Shown here in pieces: positions 1-49,600 of a stretch of 64,000 nucleotides of DNA. The notes below the pieces were generated by a model that was not told the DNA's origin, did not search any database, and saw only the letters and a list, made by a program, of their open reading frames with translations. The position numbers were made by a program, and so were the translations under genes. The stretch lies in contig OZ022242.1 in assembly GCA_963978895.1 (NCBI GenBank), forward strand, positions 26,566,924-26,630,923, read 5' to 3'. Position 1 is the stretch's first letter, and every line of letters begins with the position of its first letter. The stretch is from Erpobdella octoculata. Lineage: Eukaryota; Annelida; Clitellata; Hirudinida; Erpobdellidae.

Positions 1-475
<475 letters not shown>

Positions 476-1301
476 TATATATATATATATAACTTCATGA
501 TGGCTCTGGACGGCACAGAATCGTCCCTCGTTTCTTGCGTTTCTGTCGGCCGTGACAGCGTATCTCATTCGCTGAGCGCTGGCAATCAAAGCCGCCACAC
601 TTCAGTTCATTCTTTTGGATCGCACGGTCGGAAGAAAAGTCGATCTTCATGAAATGGCCCGCTGTGCTTCAGCTCGGGAAGCTACACATGGAAATGGCCA
701 AACACTGTTTGGCGATAACGTCGTTTTCCCCACCAGCTTCATTTCGTCTTCAGTCGATGGTGCTGCAGGCAACTTCGAAAAAAGTAATCTTCTATCGTTG
801 TCTCATGGCTTGCTCGGCGATGAAGACAATACTTTGACCTGCGGGCAACTTGACGCTTGCGTCCCAGTTGAACTTCATGACGTTCAGCCTGGATGCGAGG
901 ATGGTGCGGGACTCAGTAATTCGAATACTACTTTTGAGCATCTCACTTACAATGATAATATTAATAAGCGGCGACGGCGCTAATTGCCGTCCGACCGTAT
1001 ACAATAGCCTTGTCTTACTTTATGTTACTACCAATTTTTTGTGCTACTTTTCCTCGAACTCTATTTAATTTCAAAGTGAGTTTCGCTCTTTGTAACTCTT
1101 TTAATGTGGTCGCTTTTTTTTCCTTCTGTTATTTTTTAACTTAAATTTCAATGTGTTTCATCTATCAATAGCCGTATTAATTTATTAACTGAAAACTGAT
1201 TCAGCCTAGCTCTAATTCAATGTCTCCATCTAAGCCTAAGTATTTCTGATATTTAACTCTTCCCTTTCAACTTTTATAATATTTAATTTATTGTTTAACA
1301 T
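476..1301. other. Uncharacterised leader region upstream of PLE ribozyme
   Basis: After a short TA run this stretch leads to the hammerhead at 1302. A 122-codon + strand ORF (615-983) is present but overlaps others of similar length in other frames and has no recognised motif. The region is most simply the pLTR-like leader of the + strand PLE fragment. I see nothing else in it. Confidence 0.35.
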
Positions 1302-1349
1302 AGGGATCTGAAGATGGCTTTTTATAGCTGAAACTGGCCAGTTAACCCT
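1302..1349 (+). ncRNA. Hammerhead ribozyme, PLE-associated
   Basis: Stem I AGGG/CCCT, core CTGAAGA, a short stem II (GGC..GCT), GAAA, stem III CTGG/CCAG, then U-U with predicted cleavage after 1343. This is the type I hammerhead layout with minimal stem III known from Penelope-like elements. The PLE start codon lies about 70 bases downstream. Confidence 0.75.
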
Positions 1350-1413
1350 GATCGTTTTATTACTCATCAATTTTAACCAATAAATTATTCAATATATATT
1401 CTCGTCGTTTCAA

Positions 1414-1500
1414 ATGGATGAAAAGGGCTTTAAAAACTTGCTAAGAAAGATGACTAACGTTAAGTGGTCAATTGTGTTTAATAGAGCCTGTTTAAAAGAA
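1414..1500 (+). pseudogene. PLE ORF N-terminus, truncated at (TA)n
   Basis: Starts at ATG 1414 and carries the motif [15 protein letters not shown], which recurs after nearly every hammerhead in the window. The frame then runs into TA repeats. It looks like the extreme N-terminus of a Penelope-type polyprotein; nothing downstream is retained. Confidence 0.6.
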
Positions 1501-1526
1501 TATATATATATATATATATATATATT

Positions 1527-1637
1527 TTGAACGTATTTCGGCATAATGTTTTCTTTTAGGCATGCTCTGTTAAAAATGATAGACCACTTTGCGTTGATAC
1601 GTTTTTTCACCAAGCTTTCAAAATCTCTTGAATTCAT
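1527..1637 (-). pseudogene. PLE ORF N-terminus, truncated at (TA)n
   Basis: Starts [20 protein letters not shown] then [18 protein letters not shown] before TA-encoded IYIY. The same start is found inverted at 3724. Confidence 0.6.
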
Positions 1638-1673
1638 GATAACTACGCTTTTTTAAATAGATTTATTAAAAAC

Positions 1674-1718
1674 GAGGGCTGACCGATCGGTTTCGCAGAA
1701 AAGCATCTTCGGAGCCCT
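1674..1718 (-). ncRNA. Hammerhead ribozyme, degenerate core
   Basis: Read on the - strand: stem I AGGGCT/AGCCCT, core CCGAAGA instead of CTGANGA, stem II TGC..GCG, GAAA, stem III CCGATCGG, then UC before AGCCC. The U-to-C change in the invariant CUGA box should abolish activity. It sits directly before a PLE ORF start. Confidence 0.6.
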
Positions 1719-1992
1719 TTAAATTATGAAGTTAAAATGTATTTACTATAATGCGAAAATAGAATGAAACTATAAAACGACAAGAATAAACGTTAATGAA
1801 AACTGAAATAGAAAAACAACGTATGGAAAGTGGAAAGCAAGATATAAAAGGTAGGTAACTAACGTACAAGATTAGTAAAAACCGAAGCGGAAAATAATTG
1901 TAAACAAAACGAAAACATGGCGATAGTGGCCGCAGCGCAGGTATTTACGCGACTATGCACTAGGTAATTGTTGTCAGGTGCGCGCAATCAGG

Positions 1993-3705
1993 CTAGGTAC
2001 GTCTACCGCGTCGTATTGTTATATTAACGTTGTTGACAAGTCGAGCAAATAGCTGGAAAGAAGACACGGACTCCACCGGAAGACGGTCATCGGACAAGTC
2101 ACCAACGCCGCGGCTACGCACACTTTCAGGACTGGAGTTATCACGTGATGGGGATCCATGGACGGGACACAGGCCCTGGCCATCATTTCCGACGACGTCA
2201 GCGATCGGAAGGTGAGCAGGAGTAAGAGGGCCGACTCCTTGGTTGCCACGAGAAATAAAGTTGTCCTCGCCGCTCGCCGATGAAACCAGATGAACATTGT
2301 TAAGAACGTCGGTTGTCGGAGTCAGAGAACGAATGGCGATTAGAGTGTCTTCTTCTGGGTCGCCAAAAGAAACGGAATTGTTTTCGCCGGTGGCCATCTG
2401 AACTTCTTTAACTTCATTAAGAACGTCTGTAGTTTGATGGCTAACGGTAATTGGAGTGTCAACTTCTTGGTCACTACAAGAAGCGGAATTCTCTTCGCTG
2501 CATACGGCCAGATCTTGGTCGATGTTGCCAAGAACGTCGGCAGACGGAAGGCAAGTGGTGATTACAGGGTCGACTGGTCTGTCGCCACAGGAAGTAGAAA
2601 CCACCTCACCACCGACTTTTGAAACATGAGAGTGAGCGCACACATTCGAAGTATGGCGTGGCTCGTCCGCACGCGAAGTCGTTTCACTTGCGGAGTTATG
2701 AGTGACGGGATAGACGTTAGCACAGCCGCCGTCTGCACCACAATGTAGCAGCAAGGTACGTCCGAACTTGTCGTCGTGGATATTTATGCTAGGTCGTTGC
2801 TGAGAGATCATCAACGCCTCTTTAATTTTGAGACGATTAGGATCAAGGTCGTAAGAGACAACCTCGGTGTTGTCGCGAAGCATTTTTTGGTTTGGCTTAG
2901 AGCCGTGGAATTTGACAAAATGCGCGTGTAGACTCCCACCCTGTGTGTGCATCGTCAGACGGCGAGAGAGTGTTGTCCGAGTGTGGCCGATGTAGGTTTC
3001 AAGATTATTGTGAGCATATGGGCAAGTAAACTTGTAGACGACGTTTTTTCTCTGCAAAACGCCGCCGTTAATGGGGCTATTTCTCAGAACCAGGTTATGG
3101 GTTTTCAAGTTTTTGTAGTAGATGTGCAGTTTTAACTCCTCGGATGAAGGATTGGAAACTTTAACGTTGTCATAGATTATATTTCTTAATACTTTTTCAT
3201 CCTGTTTGTAGTTGTCGTGCATTTGAGCACAATAGAAGATGGGAAGGAATGACCTCTTAGATTGCTCTGTGGTTGCTGATTTATTAACTTTTCGAGCGAC
3301 GAACTTTTTTATAGTTTCGTCGACCATTGTATTTGAGAAATTGTTGTTAATAAGGAGAGCTTTTATTCTTTTGAGTTCAGCATCAAAGTCGTTCCAATTG
3401 TCAGAGTAGTTGTAGGCACGATTTAGATAACCGGTAATTACACTGGTTTTGTACCTCTCAGGGCAGTAGCTATCACCACTTAGACAATCGCCACCACTTG
3501 TTGGTTTTGTGTATACAGTTGATCTAAAACCGTGTTCGGTTTGCGTGAGCAGAAGATCAAGGTACGCCAACTGCTTGTTAAAATTGCTGACCTCCGTTGT
3601 GAACTTTAGAACGGAGTTTAGTTGTAGTTGTTGTTGTAGTTTTTCGAGATATGATACGTCGTGACATAGAACGATAATATCGTCAACGTAACGAGCGTAT
3701 AACAA
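1993..3705 (-). CDS. PLE reverse transcriptase C-terminus + GIY-YIG endonuclease, long extension
   Basis: 570 codons are open. The ORF begins inside the RT palm: YVDD (motif C) is at residues 6-9, followed by [11 protein letters not shown] at about 44-53. A GIY-YIG domain follows (VVYKF at 222-226, TYIG at 237-240, Arg 249 and the KIKEAL Glu near 296), as in Penelope elements, which use this nuclease for integration. Residues 311-570 form an unusual tail with about four degenerate repeats of 37-39 residues, each with a (A/T)DV(L/V) motif and, in most, an acidic Ser/Asn-rich stretch. The fingers and upstream RT motifs are missing; the open frame simply continues upstream into the broken junction at 3705. 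The remaining frame is free of stops, so the copy is not very old. Confidence 0.82.
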   Translation of the reverse strand: MLYARYVDDIIVLCHDVSYLEKLQQQLQLNSVLKFTTEVSNFNKQLAYLDLLLTQTEHGFRSTVYTKPTSGGDCLSGDSYCPERYKTSVITGYLNRAYNYSDNWNDFDAELKRIKALLINNNFSNTMVDETIKKFVARKVNKSATTEQSKRSFLPIFYCAQMHDNYKQDEKVLRNIIYDNVKVSNPSSEELKLHIYYKNLKTHNLVLRNSPINGGVLQRKNVVYKFTCPYAHNNLETYIGHTRTTLSRRLTMHTQGGSLHAHFVKFHGSKPNQKMLRDNTEVVSYDLDPNRLKIKEALMISQQRPSINIHDDKFGRTLLLHCGADGGCANVYPVTHNSASETTSRADEPRHTSNVCAHSHVSKVGGEVVSTSCGDRPVDPVITTCLPSADVLGNIDQDLAVCSEENSASCSDQEVDTPITVSHQTTDVLNEVKEVQMATGENNSVSFGDPEEDTLIAIRSLTPTTDVLNNVHLVSSASGEDNFISRGNQGVGPLTPAHLPIADVVGNDGQGLCPVHGSPSRDNSSPESVRSRGVGDLSDDRLPVESVSSFQLFARLVNNVNITIRRGRRT

Positions 3706-3723
3706 AAAAAAAGCGTAGTTATC

Positions 3724-3804
3724 ATGAATTCAAGAGATTTTGAAAGCTTGGTGAAAAAACGTATCAACGCAAAGTGGTCTATCATTTTTAACAGAGCATG
3801 CCTA
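3724..3804 (+). pseudogene. Inverted copy of PLE ORF start
   Basis: Same [20 protein letters not shown] start as the - strand copy at 1637, in opposite orientation and abutting the truncated RT ORF. No hammerhead lies upstream of this copy. It ends in (TA)n. Confidence 0.6.
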
Positions 3805-5726
<1,922 letters not shown>

Positions 5727-5774
5727 CAAAAATAAGTGTGTTCGTAAAACGTACGATGGTCTAAAACGGGTTAA
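5727..5774. mobile_element. piggyBac-type terminus next to TTAA
   Basis: A 50-bp stretch ending ..CTAAAACGGG then TTAA (5771-5774) is the exact reverse complement of 15804-15853, which begins TTAA CCCG. TTAA with a CCC-starting terminus is the piggyBac pattern. The element body would lie to the left; its other end was not found. Confidence 0.5.
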
Positions 5775-6009
5775 TTTATAAACATTTTCAAGATCATATA
5801 TATTTTAAAATATATAACCCACCAGCGCCTTACGTTCCTTTTTAGGCACATTTTTTACAAAATTGATTAAAAAAATACTTTCTGTGCTTTTAAAATTTTT
5901 TTTTTATTTAAGTATGTTTAGAAATAAATTCAAGAAACTGTTTAGTTGACATGGAGCGGATTAAGCAACTTGTACAAAATCTAAAACAAATTATTATTTT
6001 TCAATTTTT

Positions 6010-6505
6010 AACTTTCCTAATTTAATTAAAACAGCTCTGTGTGTTAAAAACAAAAGCAAATCAACAGCAAAATTTTTAGAATTGTTTGAGAAATCAGACC
6101 ATATTCAACAAATTTTCCTGTCTTTTGTGAAGGAGTGTGAATCAAAGTCAGACGCTTGCCAGTATTGGGGTGTCTTTTAGCAGATGGCCTTGATTGTCAA
6201 GGATCTCATTTTTTCTGATCATGAAGGAAATTTCGCACTTCACGTTGCATCTGTAGACAAGTCACTTCCATTCTTCAGAGAAAGTGATTAATTGAACTAC
6301 CTCCGATATGGTACTTTCTATCGTGAAAGTATAAACAAACTAGCACATATCTATGTTGTCTTGGACAGCTATATTGAATCGTCAGTCGAAGGTGGTGAAA
6401 GAAGTCGGCGTTCAGCTGGCACATCAGCAATGAATATGACCGATGCGCCAATACCAAACAGATGGACAAGTTTTGGACGTCACCAAGCAATAAAACTAAT
6501 TTAAA
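6010..6505 (+). pseudogene. Transposon-type ORF remnant
   Basis: Fragments such as EGNFALHVASVDKSLPFF and LNYLRYGTFYRESINKLA resemble a transposon-linked uncharacterised family (pattern GNWELHL..LPWFF..Y.NYARW) common in animal genomes. Stops interrupt the frame. I do not know its exact superfamily. Confidence 0.4.
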
Positions 6506-7009
6506 GTTTTAGATCTACTGTTTGCTAGAGAACAACACTTAAATCATCCCACCATTCTCAGTGGGTGCATTATTGATAATGATGTGCCAGCTGAGATCAT
6601 AAAATCACAGACAGTAGAAGAATGTTGTCTGTTTCAAAAAAAATTTATTATTATCGATCGCCATCTTGAAAATTCAAGATGGCGGACTTATGCCACACTT
6701 TTGGTAATTCCACCTAGTGCCGTTTTACAGCTATATGGGTCTGCTACTGAAACAAACTTTCAAACTCTGTCCTATACCAAGTGTATGCAGGTCTATATGG
6801 CAGGGCCAGGACTAAGTCAAATAACATTATAATTAGGCTGATTTAACTATCCTGCAATGTCAAAAACAAGTCAGAATTGAGCAAATTTTTATATTGCTGG
6901 TTTTTAACAGGAACTCTTAAACCATAAGTAAGTTTTTTAGTTAACACTTCTGTATATTCTATCAATATCAACATAAATTTTTCTAAAGGATTAAACGTTA
7001 GTCATTGAT

Positions 7010-7190
7010 GCAATTTGTTACAAATTCTGCTCATGACGGAAAATGATCGTTCAACATTTGCAGTTCCCAGTGGACGTGCTAGCAAGATGCAACCAAGAAA
7101 TGTTGGTGTAAGAAAAACGTCATCCAAATTTTCTGTCGCAAGAGAAATTAAAACATCTTTGACAGACTTTGACTTTTCTTTTTGGCATTG
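7010..7190 (-). pseudogene. hAT transposase C-terminal remnant
   Basis: On the - strand the text LGTANVERSFSVMSRICNKL is a hAT dimerisation-domain signature (S/T-x-x-VERSFS). The rest of the transposase is absent or decayed. Confidence 0.55.
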
Positions 7191-7413
7191 TTAGAATGCT
7201 TTAAATATTTCCCATTCACCAACTAGGTTATTTTTATCAAGTTTGAAATAATTTGCTAGAACAAGGGATGAATTCCTTTGCAACTACAGATGCATGATGG
7301 ATCCATGGAGTTATTTATTTGCAAAGAATCTTTTAAGTGGTGCCACGGTCAAGTGAACTTCGGAGCCATAGAAAATTAATGTCATCCAAAAGATTTGGTT
7401 AAGAGAAGTGTTT

Positions 7414-8507
7414 TCAGCCTTCCACAGAACTCCGTTTCTGATGCTGTAAGTCTGGTGATGTCTGAAGGTCGTTCCAGGTCCTGGGACCAATGACTCCAAA
7501 GCATGTGTCACCGAGTGTTGCTCGACGAGAGGTGGTCACAACGAGTTCTCCAGAAGACGAAGATCTGAGTCTCCTGCGGCCGATGACAGAGCTGGTTGGT
7601 TGAAGGTCTTCACTGAGATAAAATGGACCATTTTCATGCAAACACTTGAACACGAGCAGCGCGACTTTGTAAGCTATTCTTTCCGGAAGGCGAAGCCAGT
7701 GGAGTTCTTGAAGAATGGTTGTCAGGTGGTCATACTTCCTGCTGTTGGTCTGGAGCCGGTTGAGTTGGAAGTTCGGTAAACCTACAGGTGTTGAATTGCA
7801 GTAGTCGATCTGTGGTAGAATGAGGGCAGTCACGAGGGTCTTCCTTCCAAGGATGGGTAGAGATCTGCTCGCACTCCTGATCTGCCTGAGGATGGAGAAG
7901 CACGAGCGGACAGTACTGGAGACCTGTGACCGCATGGAGAGGTCAGAGTCTAGAAAGATTCCAAGATTTATAACTGCGGATAAGGGGCTGATGTAAACAC
8001 CACAGATGTTGATAGGGTTATTTGGAATTTGATGGAGGAAGAGCTTTGAGGAACACCACAAAACCTCTGATTTATCCTGGTTGAGTTGCAAATGACTCCG
8101 TGATAGCCAACGACCGACGTCCGCAATACAAGCAGACATCTTTGCAGACAGTTCTGCAGTCTGGCCCAGAAGGCAATGCCCGTAGATCTGGGTGTCGTTT
8201 GGCGTAGAGATGATAGTTGAGATGGTGTTTTTGGAGGACACTTCCAATCCCCTCCGTGTACAAAGGGAAGAGAAGGGGGCCCAAGACAGAGCGCTGTGTG
8301 AAGCCGCAGTCGGAGGATGAAAGTGGTGAAGATGAGCCGCAGTGTTTTACGTAAGACAGGCGATCGGTGAGGTATGATCGAAACCAGTCGAGACGAGGCC
8401 ACCGAGGCCGCAAAACGATTCCAGTCGCTGTAGTATGATGTGGTGGTCGACAGTGTCAAACGCCGCCGACAGGTCGAGGAGTTGGGGTCAAATATCCCTG
8501 CTGCCAA
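7414..8507 (-). pseudogene. CR1/L2-type non-LTR reverse transcriptase remnant
   Basis: Three overlapping frames together give the RT order: a palm block like LDLSAAFDTVDHH near 8480-8430, GSVLGPLLFPLYTEGIGSVL near 8300-8230, then the thumb and C-terminal block QELHWLRLPERIAYKVALLV and FGVIGPRTWNDL ending near 7414. Frameshifts separate them and the YADD region is damaged (the frame changes just before NDTQIYG). The endonuclease is absent. It is an old, 5' truncated, non-functional copy. Confidence 0.75.
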
Positions 8508-8857
8508 TGCAACCTTCTGAGTTGCATCTCCAAATCAATTATTTAGGTTTTTTTAAATGTTGATCCATAGTGGCATGATTTGAGTTATGTGGGAAACATT
8601 GTTGGCAAACACCTCAGTTTTTATTTATTTTATTTATACATAAAATGAGTTATTAACAAAATACTTCAGCCTAAAATTTTTTTTAAATTTCTATGGTAAT
8701 TTTTGCATTCCTATATTAGAATATAAAGAAAAAAGTCAACTTAAATGTTTTCCTAAAAGAGGATACCCACAGTTTCTGCTATATTAATTATAAAACAGTA
8801 TGTATGTAATTTGATGGGAAATTTATTTCATTAAGTTTTTTGGACTGTAGTGTCAAT

Positions 8858-9468
8858 TAAGCATCTGCGTCCCGTAATCGTTATCTCGATATCAACCGGG
8901 ATTTTAAAACGATACGGGATCTCCCGTATCGTTATTAAAACGATACAGCATGCGAGAAAGTCTCGTATCGAAATAAAATAGCGAGACTTAAATTTTGTTC
9001 TCGTCTCAAAGTCTCGAAACAAATTTCGAGATTTTCAAAAAATATTTTTTAATAAATAGTGAAAGTCATACATATTTAACGATTGTCACAACTGTGAATA
9101 TTTGCAATTGATTCATCAACATTGATTAATCTACCTATTGACAGAATACGATACGACTTATGAATTTTGTCTCGAATAAAACGATACGATACGAGACGCA
9201 TCGAACAATAACGAGGCAAAACCGTCAAATAGTTGAAATTTTTGTAAAATAAAAAATGACTGGGTTCATCTTGTAATGTCTCGTTATCTTGCTTTATTCG
9301 AGACATAATTTCCACAGTTGACATTTCAGTCGAGATCTCGATATCGTATCGGTTTTGTCTCGTTATTGCTCGAGGCTTCTCGTATCGTATCGTTTTATTC
9401 TAGACAAATTTCAGAAGTTGTATCATATCGTATCATTTAAAAAAAAAATAACGGGACACAGAATGCTA
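8858..9468 (-). mobile_element. TAAGC-family MITE, copy 3 (short)
   Basis: Ends TAAGCATCTGCGTCCCG and, on the right, the inverted CGGGACACAGAATGCTA. Flanked by perfect 8-bp duplications GTGTCAAT (8850-8857 and 9469-9476), which fit the hAT site preference. Shares internal sequence with the copies at 30344 and 50683 in opposite orientation, with an internal deletion. It is dense in GATACGATACG and TCTCG motifs. No transposase. Confidence 0.8.
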
Positions 9469-9977
9469 GTGTCAATTTCAATATGTCTATACTTATTCAA
9501 TTTTCAAAGCTCCAGTTAAAGTTTTAATTTTTTTTTAATTTTGAGTTCGGGTTTTTGTTCATAACTCCGGGTTCGGGTTTCACTTAAAAAGACCGGGTTG
9601 GGGTTTCCGTTTTTAAAATCTTCAAGTTTCAGGTTTACAAAAGTTTGGATTCGAGTATCCAAAAAAGAACGGGAGTATCTAACTTCGGATTCTGGTGGGA
9701 TACCCGTCGGGTACTCTCTACTCAGGCTAACTCAGCCTTTCATCCTTCACTGGTCGATAAATGAGTACCAGTTTCGCGACTGAGGGTAATTGGGTTTGGC
9801 ACATCCCGATTTCAGATACACGTGTGGGTGGTAGGAAACTGTGTGATCCCATATGCACGAGCCGTTCCCGGCGCTTCTGAGGTTTCACAAACATTACTAC
9901 TACTACTAGTTACAATTCTACTGCTCATTTTTATTTTATATAATGTTATTATAATTATCTTTAATGTTTTTTTTTAG

Positions 9978-46036
<36,059 letters not shown>

Positions 46037-46192
46037 CAAAGCCATCTGATCTGAATTCTGTTCAACATTTTTTTCCAAAAAACGATTCGTATAAATAAAA
46101 TTTATTTAAACTGTCTTTGTTTAATCTAAGTAGCATCAAACATAAGCTTAAGTGCTAAAACAACATTCTACTTTTTAAAATTGATACCCTGA

Positions 46193-46674
46193 TTAAAAAG
46201 ACTATCAAATATGTGATGCTTCAAGTTTAAAATAAGTGGAAAACTATAAAACTGTAAAAAAAAATTGTTTCATCTTTTTGGCTTTGGTAGAGTTTCAGTT
46301 CATGATAAGAGGATTTGTATAATCTTCTTGTAGACCATATCTGCAGCATCAAGTCCCCAAGTGAAGTCCAGGTGCTGGTATTTCGAAATTTGTTTTAGCC
46401 ACATTAGACTTGTTAGGTTGGTAACAAGTAATTTAAAAAGACTATCAAATATGTGATGCTTCAAGTTTAAAATAAGTGGAAAACTATAAAACTGTAAAAA
46501 AAAATTGTTTGATCTTTTTGGCTTTGGTAGAGTTTCAGTTCATGATAAGAGGATTTGTATAATCTTCTTGTAGACCATATCTGCAGCATCAAGTCCCCAA
46601 GTGAAGTCCAGGTGCTGGTATTTCGAAATTTGTTTTAGCCACATTAGACTTGTTAGGTTGGTAACAAGTAATTT
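46193..46674. repeat. 240-bp tandem duplication over lipase terminal exon
   Basis: The block from about 46193 to 46434 repeats at a 240-bp step to 46674 with only one substitution noticed (TTTCATC versus TTTGATC). The right copy carries the real last exon of the lipase. The left copy carries the same coding stretch and stop but lacks the first codons and the splice acceptor, so it is an untranslated downstream copy in what is probably the 3' UTR. The near identity implies a recent event. Confidence 0.92.
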
Positions 46675-46680
46675 CACATC
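46540..46680 (-). CDS. LIPA: Acid lipase last exon with catalytic His
   Basis: Follows acceptor GAACAG. It reads DVKLLVTNLTSLMWLKQISK then YQHLDFTWGLDAADMVYKKI and IQILLS before TGA. The His of HLDFTWG is the catalytic one in this family. All but its first two codons lie inside the right copy of the 240-bp tandem duplication. Confidence 0.9.
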   Translation of the reverse strand, partial: DVKLLVTNLTSLMWLKQISKYQHLDFTWGLDAADMVYKKIIQILLS

Positions 46681-49600
46681 CTGTTCCAATAAATTATAAA
46701 AACTATTTACATTTATTGTGACATATTGCATAAGAAATTAACACATTTAGAATTTAATTATTTCAAGTTATAGTGGCTGAAAGTAGAAGTCTCCAAACTG
46801 TGGCCTGCAAGGCCCTCTCGTGCAACCCGAGGATTTTCATGGAAATTATTCTGTATCTTTAGTTCAATACCAATTTTACAAAAATTGGTTTTATAATCTA
46901 AGGATAAGGAAATTTTTTTCTAAGTATCTTGTGGTTCTATTTCTATGTACGTTTCAGTCATGTTGGGGTTTCACCTCGGAATGAGAAATAATAAGCTGTA
47001 AATTTGTTTAAATCTTTATTTTGGTATTCTAAATGTTGTCCCAAAAGTCGCATAAAATCATGTGTCTGTGTCAAGAGATATTCAAGGTCAAAGGTCACAA
47101 AAATCAGTTTTTTTTGCAAATATCTCACTTTCTACGGTTCTATTGCTGTTTTCAGTTTAAAATTTCAATCTACATAAAAGTTGTAGAGAATAAAATTATC
47201 TATTTTTATTCCACTGTTTAAGTAGAAACCAGAGAAAAATGTTAGCTTTGTACCAATATACTATCTATAGTAATAAATCCGAATGACTTGAATTAACATA
47301 ACGTCAAATTATTGCGTACCATATGGTGTCCCAGCTTAGACCGCACCAAACCACACCACACTTTACTTTTTTTGAAATAGAGCGTGCTGCTTTTTGCCAT
47401 TCTTAGCATAATGCAAGGTTAACCAGGGGAAAATGCGCCAGCAACCATTAGAAATTATATAATTATGAATTATTTACAGTGTTAATTAATTAATACATTA
47501 TATTTAATCATATTTTTCATGTATCAACTATGAATTTGATACTCGTGTAATTAAGAAACTGTGAATTGTATTCAGTAATTCATCTGGAGCTGGGGGTAAA
47601 ATTGTCGTTATCGGTTCCAGGAAATCATTTCACAGACCCAACTCCATCTCTGAGGTTCTAAACCATTCCCTAACCAAGTTTGAATATGATAATATAAATG
47701 GCTGATATGTTGTTGATGGGAGATTGGATAACTGCACAGGTTTATTATGTTTTGTTGAATTAACAAATTGTGTGTAGCAATGATGATCAATATTGTCCTC
47801 AGATGTTGGAGGTTTATATATTACCAACAAGATGTGTACTCCATTTTCATATGTTTGTACAGATCTGTTTTGTTGTTTAAATATTTGAGCCAGTTGATCA
47901 AAATTAGGAAGTTTTTCTAGTGTTTAAACGAAAATGTTTTCCTCCATTAAACAGCGCAGAAGTCGTGTCACTAAATGCATGCCAAAATAAAATGGGTTTT
48001 TTAAAACGAGGATATTTATAAAACTACAGAAGATCGAATATCTTTTCTAATAATAGCTGCTGCTGGGAGGAATCATATCGTTTTGTTAATTTGGTGTGTG
48101 GTGTGTGGCAGTAGTATTGCAGTGCCAAAAAACATAATGTTGAACCTCACTTTCAGACAATTCATGCTACTTTTGATTTAAATTATCCACTCAAATCTGA
48201 AGAAAGAAATAAATCAACTAAAATCAAGCTGGTCAGTCAATGTGACAAGGGCAGGTTATGAGGTGGAATCTGTTGCTAGGCGCCTAGCGTGCGGCTGCCT
48301 TTAAGTTCGTCTCGTTTTTACCGTTTAACTATTTAATATAATTCTCAATTCTAAAGCTCATTCTCAATATCATCTACGAAATTTGTGTTCTGTTCTGTTT
48401 TCGGACTAAAACGATTAAATGCTATATTATATTGTCGGACTCATAGATATATAGTCAGACTCATTGTTTCCATAGCTACCGGTTATGCGCTCGCTTGTTA
48501 CATGGTTTGAAGCCATGTCAACTGTTATAATATAAAACTAAATTGTGATATTTATTAGTAAAACCAAACTTAAATCGAATATTAAGTTCTGTAAACTGGT
48601 ACACTACAATGGAGTTGAACAATAATGGCGTCGTACATCAATCAACGGAAGATGAACCCAATAAACAATATTGGAAGATGAATCAATAAACAATCTACAA
48701 AAATAAATTTTTGAAATAAACGCATTCCAACAGCATCAACATGTGTAAACTCGCTCTACAAACCTATTCTCGAAATGAACTTCTCTCGGTCAATCTTCAC
48801 AACAACTGTTACCCAACAAGAGTTTTTCTCCTAATGTACAACGATATCACTACAGGGGGTGACGGGCTGGCCATCGTTCGCGAACTTTCTTCCGGCTGGT
48901 GACGCCCGTCTAGTACCAGCCTCCTCTTCATCTTCTCTTGCATTACCAGCCTCATCTTCATCTACTCATGATTCTCGTTTGACACCCGGGTGCTGCATTG
49001 GCAGCTGGAATGCGCGTTCTCTTAGAAATAAACGATGTCATCTTGATGGCTGGGTATCGCCATCGATAGCAAACCAAATCATTCCAGTGATTTCATCACA
49101 CCAACGTGTTATGCACCGAAAACTGTCGCCTCGTCAGCGGGTATTGGTCGACATACCCTGTGTTTTGAGTCGAGCATTCACTATCGGAGTCCTCAATGCC
49201 CAATCACTTGGTAACAAATCAGCTGCATAACTAACAATATTCAAGTAATGGCGGTTGTCGAATCGTGGCATGAATCCGCAGAGTCCCCCTGCGTCATCGC
49301 GTCAACACCACCAGACTACCATGTCCTCGAGCGATCACGGCCTTAATCTACGTACCAACCATGGAGGTATCTGCGTGTTTGCCTCACCTGAGGTCAAGAT
49401 GAGTATTTTACCGTTTCCATCGTTTACAACGTTCGAGGTTCTGCCTATGTTCCTACGTAATCCTGTGTTCTCTGGGGCATTAGTTGTGGTCTACCGACCA
49501 GGGTCACAGCCGATCACGACGAAGTTCATCACGGAATTCGCTGACGTGCTAGAGCATTGTTCCGGCTATGCAAGATGTTGCATCGTCGGTGATGTCAACA

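Larger units (their letters stand above)
1525..3800 (-). mobile_element. Penelope-like element with GIY-YIG, rearranged
   Basis: In - orientation: a truncated RT/GIY-YIG ORF (3705-1993), a 3' region, then a second 5' unit with hammerhead (1718-1674) and ORF start (1637-1527). On the upstream side, 3712-3800 is an inverted copy of that same ORF start, joined directly to the broken RT. Partial terminal repeats with one copy inverted are typical of Penelope elements. Both outer ends run into (TA)n. The copy is 5' truncated within the RT and should not be autonomous. Confidence 0.8.

Noticed and set aside
615..983. 122-codon ORF ending in NKRRRR
   Set aside because: No recognised motif, overlapping ORFs in other frames of similar quality, and its position suggests a PLE leader.
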